A stretch of DNA of 64,000 nucleotides from Fragilariopsis cylindrus CCMP1102 (taxonomy: Eukaryota > Bacillariophyta > Bacillariophyceae > Bacillariales > Bacillariaceae): contig FMBT01000428.1 in NCBI GenBank assembly GCA_900095095.1, positions 56,013-120,012 of the forward strand, in the 5' to 3' direction. The translations under genes and the position numbers were made by a program. The notes below the pieces were generated by a model that saw only the letters and a program-made list of their open reading frames with translations, did not search any database and was not told the DNA's origin. Below are positions 43,348 through 54,124 of this stretch, in pieces. Position 1 is the stretch's first letter; every line of letters begins with the position of its first letter.

Positions 43348-44904
43348 CTAAAATTGATACCATTTTTTATTCTTCATCTGATCTTTTAGTTGAGATGCAA
43401 GCTTTCCATAATTCTGAGCTTCTTCATTTAACTGTCGTGCTTTATCATCCATCTCACTAATCTTTTCGCCTCTTTCAATCATTGCAGTCATATTCTGACT
43501 CATTTGGGACTGTGCAGACTGTGATTTTGCAGCAGCTTCTGTTGCTTTATTATCTTTCACCGCTTGTTCAATTTCACGTCGTCTTTCTGTATTCTTGTCT
43601 GCTTGATCGACACCAGCGAAGAGTTCCCCACGAACTTCCATTTCAGCTAATTTTGATGTTCTCCCACCACTATCTTTTAGGATTTCTTCTATATCAGATA
43701 ATTCATTCCGTTGAGCATAATACATCGCCGATCGACCTTCGCCGTCTAACAAATTTGGATCAGCTCCCATTCGTAGTAGTGAATCAACAACAATGGCACT
43801 GCATGGTTCATATTGGAGAGCATAATGTAGGGGTGAGCTTTGATTGTATTCATCTAGTTGATTCAAGATTTTAGGATTAGGATTTCCCATCAATTTAAAA
43901 TCTCCAGATACTGCTGCGGTATATCCCGGTTGATGAATTAGTATGTATTGCCATCCTAAAACGTCTGTTCTTCTTGTCGTTGAGGAAGATTTTTTGGGCG
44001 TGGTATCATGTATAGCGTGTAAAGTCACAATATGTTCGATAACTCGTAGCCAACTTTTCATATCTTCTCCATCCGATACGCCGATGAGATTATATGATTC
44101 TCCCGTCTGCATTTTAATTAATAAGGTTCCATGGTAAGCAACTTTTATAAACTCAATATCCGACCAAAAATGACAAGTATCGTATTTACTTTCAAGTGGA
44201 TTGTATATATTAATATTCTGATACGCAGATATGAACCCATCAGTTAGTAAGAATAATTCACAGTTTTGATCATTGAAATTTATCGGACCTTTCTTTAACA
44301 CAATAGAATGATCACCAAATAGTAATTCATGAAGTGTATTTGAGCATGTCGTTAGTCGAATACTTGAAGTGCTTACCCCAAGACGAGATGATATATCATA
44401 TAATTCTTTTTCTTCTGATTTTCTCGGATGATACCTCTTACTAAATACCTCTTCTCGTTGGAGTTGATTTTCATAATCAATACTATGATCGTCACAGTTG
44501 TTTTTGTCGTCATCAATAGAGTCGACTGAAAGATTAAAATCAGGAATTTCTATATCTCGTAATATCTTATGTACATCTTCTTCTTCTTCTTCTTCGTCTT
44601 CATTTTCACTTTCATTTTCATTCTCGTCCTTATCTTCTTCGTCATCTTCATTCGTCCAATCTAGATTGCCGGTATTATTTTCGATTTCTTCTATACCATC
44701 CAATTGTTCCTGTTCCTGTTCCTGTTGTTGCGGTGGCGGTGCTGATTCGTCCATCATCTTTTCTTTGTCGGCAATATCATCTGTCTCATTAGCACTCGAA
44801 TCGTCAATTTTAGATTGCTTCTCATCGCCGCCACTACCGGTACCATTAGAAGTTTTTCTCAGTAACTTCGGCTTCAATTTCCGTATGTCCACTTTTTTAA
44901 ACAT
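43348..44904 (-). CDS. PH-like, ankyrin and R-SNARE fusion protein
   Basis: Single-exon protein of 518 residues. An acidic N-terminus (residues 25-135) is followed by a PH-like domain (about 190-300): LLFGDHSIVLKKGPINF, CELFLLTDGFISAY, TLLIKMQTGESYNL, ending in a Trp-containing helix (MKSWLRVIEHIV). Ankyrin-type repeats follow (about 350-405: SPLHYALQYE, LLRMGADPNLLDGEGRSAMYYA). The last 53 residues are an R-SNARE motif: SQNMTAMIERGEKISEMDDK with the central Arg, then LNEEAQNYGKLASQLKDQMK and a WYQF end. There is no transmembrane helix and no C-terminal Cys for lipidation, so membrane attachment would have to come from the PH-like domain. It may act as a soluble SNARE regulator in vesicle fusion. 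The combination is unusual; each part is recognisable but divergent. Confidence 0.78.
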   Translation of the reverse strand: MFKKVDIRKLKPKLLRKTSNGTGSGGDEKQSKIDDSSANETDDIADKEKMMDESAPPPQQQEQEQEQLDGIEEIENNTGNLDWTNEDDEEDKDENENESENEDEEEEEEDVHKILRDIEIPDFNLSVDSIDDDKNNCDDHSIDYENQLQREEVFSKRYHPRKSEEKELYDISSRLGVSTSSIRLTTCSNTLHELLFGDHSIVLKKGPINFNDQNCELFLLTDGFISAYQNINIYNPLESKYDTCHFWSDIEFIKVAYHGTLLIKMQTGESYNLIGVSDGEDMKSWLRVIEHIVTLHAIHDTTPKKSSSTTRRTDVLGWQYILIHQPGYTAAVSGDFKLMGNPNPKILNQLDEYNQSSPLHYALQYEPCSAIVVDSLLRMGADPNLLDGEGRSAMYYAQRNELSDIEEILKDSGGRTSKLAEMEVRGELFAGVDQADKNTERRREIEQAVKDNKATEAAAKSQSAQSQMSQNMTAMIERGEKISEMDDKARQLNEEAQNYGKLASQLKDQMKNKKWYQF

Positions 44905-46376
44905 AGTACTTGTAGTCTATTATATTGTATTATATTATATTATATTATATTATATTCAATATCCAATATCCTACCTTGTACCTTGTAGCCGAAAGGTTGT
45001 TGACAAACACAATAAGCGAAGACATCAACGATTGATTCGATTCATTCAATAGTTGGATTTTCGTCAATTTTTCCATGAGCAAATCACCTACCGCGAAACG
45101 GTCATAATGAAAAGATTTTTGGATATGACTAATTCAGTACTTGTGAAGCATGTACAATGTCGAAATGTAGTGTGTAAGCTTGAATTAGTGGATGATTATG
45201 ATTTAAAAATTGTGAATATGTTTATGTCTACTCCTAAAGATATCATCTGACCATCTACACACATTCATTTCTTCAGTCTCCTCAAGTGAGTTGTACTGAA
45301 ATGGACCATTCTGGTCACTCAACTGTTCATTGATTAAAATTGCAAGAAAAATAACTTACATGTAAGAAGATCAAAAACTTACTCTCCCGACCCAAAATGG
45401 TAGTAAATTATAACCTCACCACCATGCTGATCTCTCGTATGTCCAGCACACAAAAATTTAGCTGCTACATCAGCACATCACAATTATCATGTGTACTGAT
45501 ATGACCTGTACGGCATTCATCAGCAGCTACATTCTCATGAATGTAATGATAACATTATATCAAATCCACCTTCTTCTTAATCCTTCGTTCTAATTTATAT
45601 GTATTGTGAATGGAGGTACAATTGAATGAATTCCCATTGTCATGTGTTGATGTGAATCATTTTCCATCCAAATTCTTATGAAATGAAATAATTTTTCTTG
45701 TCGCGAGGTATTGTGTGCATTCAAAAAAGCTCAGATCAAGTTGGAACATGCCTCCATTGCAGGACCAACATCTACCGGCGGTCCTAGCCATTGTCCTAGT
45801 ATTAGTGTATCCCCTTGGAAATGATATTATTGGATCATCGTACATACTACATCACCACTCATAACATCATAATTCAAAGAATTGGGATATGTCAGCAGTT
45901 TGACCTCTCATCCTGGTTTGAGGGAGCTGGCCTTCTAATTGCCATATCTCTAGTGTGCAGTATGTGAGTGCATGAACAATTCAAGTTAAATACAGTCATC
46001 ATACTTTAGGGCACTGACTTTCCTGCTAAAAACATCTTCATTGATATGGGAGATGAAAAAAGTAGAGGGACTCGTACAACAGGACAGACGAAAAATACAA
46101 TGCAAAAACAGGGAGGTTGCTGTACTGGCGATTCGATCACTGTTTATTTTAACGGTTGTTTTTCCCACGAGTGGACGCGTAAAGCGGACAAATCGACATC
46201 ATCGACACTTCGACACAAATCTACGCCATCATTCGAACTTAGGATACAATACGAGTACTCATCAACAAAAGTTATGTTCCATGTGCTGTCCCTAGTTCTG
46301 TTCCTAGCTACTAGTAGCTAGCGTTGATCCAAAAAGTGGCGCACCCACCCAGTGGTTCCGTCACATTGAACTCGTA
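44905..46376. other. intergenic with ATATT repeat and element fragment
   Basis: Starts with an (ATATT)n microsatellite (44930-44956). Two short plus-strand frames (45053-45250 and 46046-46321) have no features. The 45.7 kb fragment is listed separately. Confidence 0.5.
45700..45800 (+). mobile_element. short fragment shared with the 16 kb element
   Basis: Reads EVLCAFKKAQIKLEHA followed by SIAGPTSTGGPS without a start codon. The nucleotide string GGTATTGTG.GCATT.AA.AAA and following bases match the minus strand near 16110-16045, where stops interrupt the same frame. Likely a remnant of a dispersed repeat. Boundaries are not defined. Confidence 0.4.
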
Positions 46377-47456
46377 ATGACAAAAAACCACGGAGTCAAC
46401 TCCATTTGGCGTTCAGCTGCAATACTATTGACTGGACTTGTATTTTTCCAATCCTTTCTTTTCCTTTCCTTTCTGGAGTCGGAGAATGTGATACCACCAA
46501 AAATGGATGATGAGCCGCGAGTTATTGGCGGAGGAATTAACCATCCTAATGTACCACCGAATCATTCAGAAAAAATAACAGAAGCGACCAGTAGAGGAGA
46601 TAATAATAATGTCGTCGTATCATCGTCAACAACAACAATACATGATCATCATCCGGAAGGTGTAGCAATTACGTTAATGTTGAAAGCACCAAAGTGGTTC
46701 CATAGAAGGTATACAGCTATGCTTCATAATGTTCTATCGAACATACCCGAAACTTGGGTTATCCAAGTATTCTCAAATGAAGCTTGGCTTGAGAAAGATG
46801 TTCTGCCACTACATCCTGGATTGCAACGATTACGGTCTCATCCTAGAATTATATGGACACCTATGCCGAAAGAAATGACGAAAAAGAAACCAAAAGAAAT
46901 AATGAAATCAAACTGGTTATGGGAGTCAGTCATTGCTGAAAATGTATTAACATTTAGTGGCAATGGAGCATTATGTGCGAATTCTAAAAATACCGTAACA
47001 GATTTTATAGTAGAAGCAGATTATGTTGGAGTACCTTGGGGAAAGTACAATGGTATGGGAGGAAATGGATCGTCGCATAGTATTCGAAAACGATCTGATA
47101 TGATTAGGATACTTCAAGAACATCCACCGTCATCATCCGAAATGAATGATCAAGACTATAATTACTTTACTAAGTACCTGTTTCAAGAAGAAAAAGGAAA
47201 ATTAGCCAATGCTAATATAACAAGACTATTTGGTGGTACAAATGAAGCAGATGTTGGAGCACCATTTGTAGTTGCTGGCACACAAGCACAGTTGGACTTT
47301 GATTCCAGAGAAAAATTACTACACGTATGTCCAGAACTTAACATTATTTTCCCCTCGCTTCATGAACCCAGCTGTTTTGGTGCACATCCCAATCCAGAAA
47401 AATGCAAGAATTCCATATGCGCTCTACAAGATAAAATTCCTGGTTCAGGATGTTAA
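46377..47456 (+). CDS. DUF5672-type glycosyltransferase-like type II membrane protein
   Basis: Single-exon protein of 359 residues. A short cytosolic tail and one membrane helix (residues about 12-33, ILLTGLVFFQSFLFLSF) suggest a Golgi type II topology. After a linker with N-glycosylation sites, the catalytic-like domain shows ITLMLKAPKWFHRRY, PETWVIQVFSNEAW, then MKSNWLWESV, VLTFSGNGALCANS, FIVEADYVGVPWG and GGNGSSHSIRKRSDM. These are the conserved blocks of the DUF5672 family, seen in protist and fungal glycosyltransferase-like proteins. Acceptor and sugar are unknown. Six or more Cys in the lumenal part could form disulphides. The start is the first ATG before the hydrophobic segment. Confidence 0.78.
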   Translation: MTKNHGVNSIWRSAAILLTGLVFFQSFLFLSFLESENVIPPKMDDEPRVIGGGINHPNVPPNHSEKITEATSRGDNNNVVVSSSTTTIHDHHPEGVAITLMLKAPKWFHRRYTAMLHNVLSNIPETWVIQVFSNEAWLEKDVLPLHPGLQRLRSHPRIIWTPMPKEMTKKKPKEIMKSNWLWESVIAENVLTFSGNGALCANSKNTVTDFIVEADYVGVPWGKYNGMGGNGSSHSIRKRSDMIRILQEHPPSSSEMNDQDYNYFTKYLFQEEKGKLANANITRLFGGTNEADVGAPFVVAGTQAQLDFDSREKLLHVCPELNIIFPSLHEPSCFGAHPNPEKCKNSICALQDKIPGSGC

Positions 47457-47540
47457 CAATAATGTCCGTATCCCATCAATAACTTAGTACGCACTTGTGT
47501 GATTGATCTACTCTCTTCATTCAAAAGTATTACGGATCGA

Positions 47541-47757
47541 TTATGTAAACGGATCCAAAATGAGAAGAATGACGGGAAGTTTCCATAAAAGAGTCTTACT
47601 ATAATAAATTTCTACAAATATCGATCCTCTCCGCGTCACGGTACGGTCTGCTTGATCCGACTGTTGTTCAGCTTCTTTCTCAGAGAATCGTCCTCGATAT
47701 TTTCCTGGAAGTGGAACATGAACGTCCGTCCATATATAAGCTTCAATGTCATTTTCG
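47541..47757 (-). pseudogene. orphan coding-like segment without start
   Basis: A minus-strand frame of about 70 codons, bounded upstream by a stop and lacking ATG, reads like real protein: DIEAYIWTDVHVPLPGKYRG, then RFSEKEAEQQSDQADR, TVTRRGSIFVEIYYSKTLLW and KLPVILLILDPFT. It lies in the 3' flank of the DUF5672 gene. It may be a 3' exon of an unrecognised gene or a gene relic. No upstream exon was found. Confidence 0.4.
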
Positions 47758-48903
47758 AATCATTCGAGATCTATCCGGGTGTTTACTTCAGCGAGATGCT
47801 CTCATTCTTTATTTCGCCATCAGATCAGTAAAGTTTGTCCTACCAAGCCGAGATAGTTAGTTCCAAATGGTAGTAGTGAGCATGCCTATCGCAAACACCG
47901 TAACTATTTATTTCTACCTCAATTCGAAATTAACCTGTACGTGGTGGTAGTATTTCTCCCATATTTTGGACTCGATGACTGTAACTTAAAACAAATGAAG
48001 CCAAAGCACGTGGAAAATTCCTACAAGCAGCTTGGTATTAGAAAAAGATTACCTAAAGTGACGTATAGTTTTCAAGCTATGAACGTCCGTGTGGGTCATA
48101 TAGTTAGTTGTATTCTTTTCAAGATATATTGTACTATGGACTCATATTGTTTGCTTTCTACTAGTAAAAAATCCTTAAATTGTGAGCTATCTTTTATCTA
48201 GTGTACAGTATGCTCATTTCATTACATAAGATTATTCAATGTACCTACTATACGTACTAGAAATATATATGATACTGACCTGATTCGCGCGCCAATTTAC
48301 TTAAATCACAGCACATCACACCTAAATGTTTTCTACCATTTTTATCGCGCCATACTTTACGACAATTTTTCGACACGTGAATTTTCTCTCAATAACAACA
48401 CAAACCGTCTATCAAATTGAAAATCTATCTCTTCGCCCTCGGCATTGGTTCAGTTGAGGAATACAAACACATCGACAGCGTAGCCGTTCAAGGTAACCAC
48501 AGACTGTAACTGCATCTAAAATATATACATCTGGATTGTAAGTAGGCATTTTACCTCTCAAATTGAACAACAGTCGTACGAATGTACTATCCTATCATAC
48601 CTTTTCGACGAGGTTTGTTTAGCGTTTTGTGACGTGTCAGACGTCGCCGTCAATTCGGGACGCATATGTCTCCTACACCTCGACTCGATAGGAATCCTAC
48701 TAGCCCTGCCATGACGAATATTTCCATGCATTTACAGTTTCAAATCGCATCAAGTCTCGCAAATATCACCCCTACTCTTATTCACTCCCACATCACTAAC
48801 TTCTCTTTTCCTTTATTATTACTTCTAAACAGCACTTCGCCTTAATTGTCGCTTTCATACACGTACGCAAAACAAAACAAAAAAAGAACACACACAAAAA
48901 ATC
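47758..48903. other. intergenic, promoter of the chromatin gene
   Basis: No gene seen. An open frame at 47941-48201 lacks an ATG start and recognisable features. Confidence 0.5.
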
Positions 48904-51900
48904 ATGGCCAGTGTTATTAGCGATGACGACATTACCGAGCAACCGGAATCGACCGCGACAACTCCTACCAAAGAGCCAGACGACACGAAGATGGCAGACA
49001 ACGAACCTGAAGAAGAATCAACAAACGCGGGTAATAACAAATCCCCTAAAACCCCGTCTAAAAAATCCAGCAACAAGTCGATTCCATACACCGATGTTAT
49101 AACAAATGCCATCATGGCATTAAAGGATCGAACAGGATCTTCCTCAATGGCGATTCAAAAGTGGGTCGTAAACAACCATCCAAATATGGATCCTGCGAAA
49201 CTTAAAAAAAAGATGAACTTCACATTGAAGAATGGAGTCAAAACTAAACGGTAAGAAAAAAATGTTAGTCCAGTACGTGTATGCAGACGGACCCCAATGT
49301 AATGGTAAGGAATTTAATGGAATTGAGCTCACACTGATTGTACCGTGGAAAATTTATAGGTTCGTTAAAATTAAATCGTCATTCAAGATCAATCCGATTT
49401 GGCTGAAGAAGAAAAATGCACCAAAGAAAAAAACTCCAACGAAAGCGTCGAAAGCGGTGGCAGCAGCAAAAGCGGTAATAGCCAAGAAGGCAATAGTGAA
49501 GAAGCCACCAACTAAGGAAGAGATTGCTGCCCAAAAAGAGAAGGAAAGAAAGGAAAAAGTCGAAAAGGAACGCAAGAAAAAAGAAAGGGAACGACTCGAT
49601 AAGATTCGACGCCGGAAGTTTCCTATGGACGACTTCAAACTTATCGAGGAAGATAAGGAATTGCGGGTGAAGGTCGATGTTCCACCTCGTCCATCTTTAG
49701 AACTAGCCATGCCGAATTTTCCGGCGGCATGCAGGTCAGATACGATGGGATCAGGTCTAATGAACGATGTCATTCACATCTACCATTTCTTTCGTGGCGA
49801 TGTCGGATGGGGACGCTTTAACAAAAATAAATCACTCGTGGCACCCTTTACCTTAGAGCAATGGATGGAATGCGTACAGCAGATCTCCAAAGGATGGTCC
49901 AAGAAGGTACGCATGCTACCTCCTTTGATTAATCATCTATTCGTGATGACTCTCCAACACTTGGTTCCTGAAAAACTTAAATCGGCGTTAACTCCAACCA
50001 GCTGGAGTGAGGTTTTGGTACTGTACATGGATGCCATGCAAAGCTACTACACGGACAAGTTGGCGGAAGAAGAAAACAACGTTATACCATCCTTGGGGAT
50101 TGATGGAAAATACATCCTATTTTTGTCCGATGAAGAAGAAACGGACAGCAGCAAACTTGAGGCTCCCGATCCTTCTTCGCCATATCTTACTGGCATTTTA
50201 GAAAAAGCTCACTCAAAATGTGTAACTCAAGATCCGTGGAATTTGAATGCAGAAGAATTACTTTCACTGCTAAAGGCCTTGGTCGATGATGTCTTGTCAA
50301 CTTCAACAGATTGTTTTGAGGAATTCGATATTCGAGTCGAAGAAACCTACGAGGATTTGAAACGTAAGAAGGCCGCTGACTCCAGTTTACGAAAGATAGA
50401 AACCCAACGTAACAGAAAAATCGCAGAAGAAGCGAAGGAACGGAAAATGATCGAAGAGAAGAAAACAAACGAAGATGGGAAATCGAATGAAGAGGGAGAG
50501 GAGAAGGAAAAAGAGGAGGAGGAGGAGGAAAAGGTAACTCGCAGTACGGTAAAACTTCCAACGATAAGCGAAGCAAAGGTGGAGAAGACAAGAAAGGAAC
50601 AACAGAAGGCCACAGACGCATACGAAAAGAGTCGTCGAAGTAAACGTATCCGCACCGAACCTGTTGGAATGGATAGAAACTTCCAAGAAGTTCACCTCTC
50701 GTGGAATGATCCGCAACAAATTTTCTTTCTGCAGAAGGGGAAATCAATCCCCTCGGATCTATCTTTCGATCTACCCGACAGCAAATCGCATCGGATTACT
50801 TGGCAGTCGATAAACAAGAAATCCACTCTGAACAAATATATGGACTCGTTAGACGTTCGAGGTATTCGTGAACACAATTTGCACGAGACGCTGCAGCAAG
50901 CACGTAGGTACGTCTACGACGATATCAAAGAAATGAACGACAAGAAGTCGTTGATTAGGGAGAAAAGCGACTTGAAGCGTCGATTGGAAAGTGCTCAATC
51001 GAGCTATGAAAACGGTCGAAAATCTGGTCGATTGCAGGCTCAATCCGAACAGGAATTGATCGACCTTCGAGATGAAATGAAAGATTGGAAAAATCTACTG
51101 AGGATGGCAAAGTTGTCAAGGAATACGACATGGAATTGGAGACAGGATTGACAATGTTACGAGAATTCGACTCACAGGACGAGCCAACGCAACGAAAAAC
51201 GTGCTACTCGACGAGATGCACAAAAGCAACAGGAGAAAAAGGAGCAGAGAGCAATATTGAAAAAATGCCGTGCAGTAGAATGTGGCCAACTGGAAATATC
51301 GATGGTACTGGAGCCGTTGGTCAAATGGTTAGTCAGCTCCTAGACCTGGAAAAACGAGTTGAAAAACTCGCAGGATGGAGGAAATGCGACCGTAAGAATT
51401 GGATCTCATCTCTTGAAACAGCTGTACACGCATGGAATGAATTAAGTACCGTTTTCCTTCTTGGGGACGCAACCAATGGTTCCTCAAATTTGTATTCTCC
51501 AATTCCCGAAGCTAAGAAGAATCAGGCCGCGACGCCAGGTTCTTGTAATTCTGTTGGTGCATCGCATAGCTCTAGTATGTCAGTTTATCAAGTTGTATGC
51601 ATGGTCAGGGTAAGTTTCAATCTTTTAATATGTTGATTGTGATATTTAATTTCTTGAGCTTAAAATTCAGATTACGTGAATATTGGACTCACGTTATTTT
51701 GACTTGTGTGTTTCTTTTGTCTTTGTAGCAACGTTTGCTTGAACTTGAAAATAGAGTTTCTGAAATAACGGGTCTCGCAATGGTTGCAAAAGAAAACTGA
51801 TGATGCCGATGACAATATGTCAACAAGTCCAGTAGACGAAGAAGAGAATATCCAAGTTGCTTGGAAAAAGTCGATCAACCGCTTAAAGCGTTTGACAGCG

Positions 51901-52849
51901 AAGGACCATTTGAAGATTCACACGGCACTTGTCGAGGCGATTGCAGCTGCTCGTAAAGCACAAGACACGGTAGTTGTTAACGAGTGAAACATGCCTTGGT
52001 TGAGTATCACCCGCAAGCAGCGGGTTTGTGTAAGACTGAAGCTTTGAAAGTTTTACAAGATCACGGGGACTACGAAGATAGTGACGACGAAGATGACGAT
52101 GAAGATGACAACGAAATCGAAGCAGAGCAAGGGAATGGAGAGAGAAACCGAAGAATTAGGAATCGCATCTTGTCTAATGGTTGAAGCTATGATTTTAAAT
52201 AGTAGCCTTGATGGAGAAGCCGATGTAAGCCGCTCAGAGTGGGTCAGTGCTGTCAAGAAAACTAAAACGGTTTCGAAGATGGCTGCATATGTTTCTGCTT
52301 TTTACCACAAAGCGCTTGCTAAGGTAGAAAAAATGGAGGAAGAGCATTCTGCATTGATAGACGTTATGGGAGTTGGGGTAAGAGTAATGCATCAAGAAAC
52401 AAAAAGTCTTCTAAAATTGTCTCCGAGCCATCTGAGGTATGGGCGAATGTCATTTTTCCGACGAATTTTGTCTCGTTAAAGTTGAGAACTGGCCCTGGTG
52501 GCCAGCTAGGAAGTGCGTTCCGAAGGATGATGATTTAACATCCGAACTTGAATCGTTAGGTCGCATCCTTGTTTCCCTTGTCGGTGAACGTGGTAGCTTG
52601 AGGATTGTCAAAACTGACGACTTGGCTCCATTTTCGGAAGATCGTCCAGGAGAGGAAGATCTGAGCAATCAAACTCGTGAGGTCCGGAACCAACTCGACG
52701 ACGCTATGGATGTCGCAAGGAGAGTTGTACGTGGTAACGAAGAAAAAAATCCAAAGGAAAGAAACCCCTATCAAATCAATCAGATAGGATACGATGTTAA
52801 GATACGATGGTATTTTAAAATGGGTTGTGGGAAAATCATCCAAAAATAA
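48904..52849 (+). CDS. H15-DDT-WHIM-PWWP chromatin protein, 3' half frame-broken
   Basis: Exon 1 (48904-49250) and exon 2 (from 49360) join in phase 2 and encode, in order: an acidic start; a linker-histone-type H15 winged helix (YTDVITNAIMALKDRTGSSS, residues about 60-130); a Lys/Ala-rich helix; a DDT-like domain (VIHIYHFFRGDVGWG, about 245-330); WHIM-type blocks (DPWNLNAEELLSLLKALVDD; later QIFFLQKGK and ITWQSINKKSTLNKYMDSLD with RGIREHNL); and coiled coil. DDT and WHIM occur together in ISWI-complex partners that space nucleosomes. From 51080 the reading frame changes at least five times before a PWWP domain (CLVKVENWPWWPARK, about 52470-52640), which reads methylated histones. A GTAAGT intron at 51610-51728 is likely. 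As written no full product can be made. Whether the locus is decaying or badly sequenced cannot be settled here. Confidence 0.65.
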
Positions 52850-53168
52850 ATGAATTCAGTAACTTTTAAAAATTAGAATAAGGATGTAAATACGAAATCT
52901 TATACAAAATTCTTCTTATGTATTTATCTATGGATTACAGTGAAAATGTACAACTACAAACTGAATTTCAATAATCGAGAATTGAAGTTACGGATCATAT
53001 GTTTAGAGAAGTAGTACTTGTGGTGATATTCGAAGTAGCACAAACATCGATCGTTTTTCAATTTGATTTATTCTTAGTGGACAATATATATCATATACAG
53101 GATATCGTAAAAATAGGCTTTGTTTACGAAAATTTGGGCAGGCGATGGCACGAGATCGCAATTACCTT
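52850..53168. other. intergenic, convergent 3' flanks
   Basis: AT-rich; nothing gene-like beyond the ends of the flanking loci. Confidence 0.5.
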
Positions 53169-54124
53169 CTACGTTTTCTTCTTGGCAGATTGCGAATGCG
53201 ACTTATAGTAACAACGAATCCTGTCGCGCACCATTGAGAAAGTGAAATCTTCAAAATATATATCCCTCATCAGAAGCTAAGTCCAATAGACCCCTAGTTA
53301 AACTATTGTTGTACTTTCTTTGTTCAGCAGTGTAGTTGCGGGAAAATAAACAAAGTATTCTTCCTGATTCTTTAGGAGATGGTCTTCCAACTGGAAATAG
53401 AAGATACGAAAATGAAGAGAAGATGAGTTAGTGCCATAAGTTAGGTTTTCTTTCCAGTGGTATTGTATTATACTATACACACATCATACGTATGCGAGCA
53501 GATAACAGACTTACCTCTGGATACAGTTTCCACGAGAACTACGCAACGAGTATAGAAACGCGATACGTGTGAGGTTGATGCGTACCGAATTGGAAAAACG
53601 GAGGAACGAATGAACCGGCAAGTCAAATCAATCATTTAACTAACGTACCTTCTTTCGAAGTGTAGAACGGATAATACCTGATCTGGTTGTTAGACCAACA
53701 CAGCTTTCTCGTTCCCTCTTCGACTGCTTTCCCTCTTCCTCCTGACTGTCCATTGATGGACGAGAATTCAATTTCTTGGCTGGTTGACCCCAGTCATGAT
53801 GATCAAGATGATCAATCGAGTTCTCTGCTGGTCTTGCGTTTCCTGCCTAGAAGTAAAGGTTTTTCTTCAACAAACTCTTTGCTGGGATAGAAGACCAGAC
53901 TGGCGTAATGGTATTGATGACCATATCCACCGATTCAACCGAAACGGTTCTTCCCCGATGTCCTCCTTCCGATGTTGAAGAGGAGGATTCTTCCGTAGTA
54001 CTATCAAGAAAGAAAGAGTCATCGAATGGGATGTTTTCAATCTCCTTAGTTGCAATCGCCTCAATTGCCAGAGCAGCTTTGCTGCAACCTGTTCATCTAC
54101 GTTTGTACGTTTGGATATCATCAT
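53169..54124 (-). pseudogene. decayed paralogue of the 56-57 kb gene
   Basis: Exon 1 (54124-53649) begins MMISKRTNVDEQVAA and continues, after a shift near an AAA run, as KAALAIEAIATKEIENIPFD, with a TAG stop near 53847 and further shifts before a GTACGT donor. Exon 2 (53390-53169, acceptor TTTCCAG) reads LEDHLLKNQEEYF, then in another frame NYTAEQRKYNNSLTRGLLDL, then in a third frame FSMVRDRIRCYYKSHSQSAKKK. These match EEYL, NYTIQQKKYNNRLTERLLDL and FVTVRDRIRCFYKSYVQSSKKR of exon 2 at 56739-57070. At least four disruptions make it a pseudogene even allowing for sequence errors. It is inverted relative to the 56 kb copy. Confidence 0.7.

Noticed and set aside
46046-46321. 91-codon frame just upstream of the DUF5672 gene
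   Set aside because: No domain, in the likely leader region; kept only as a note.
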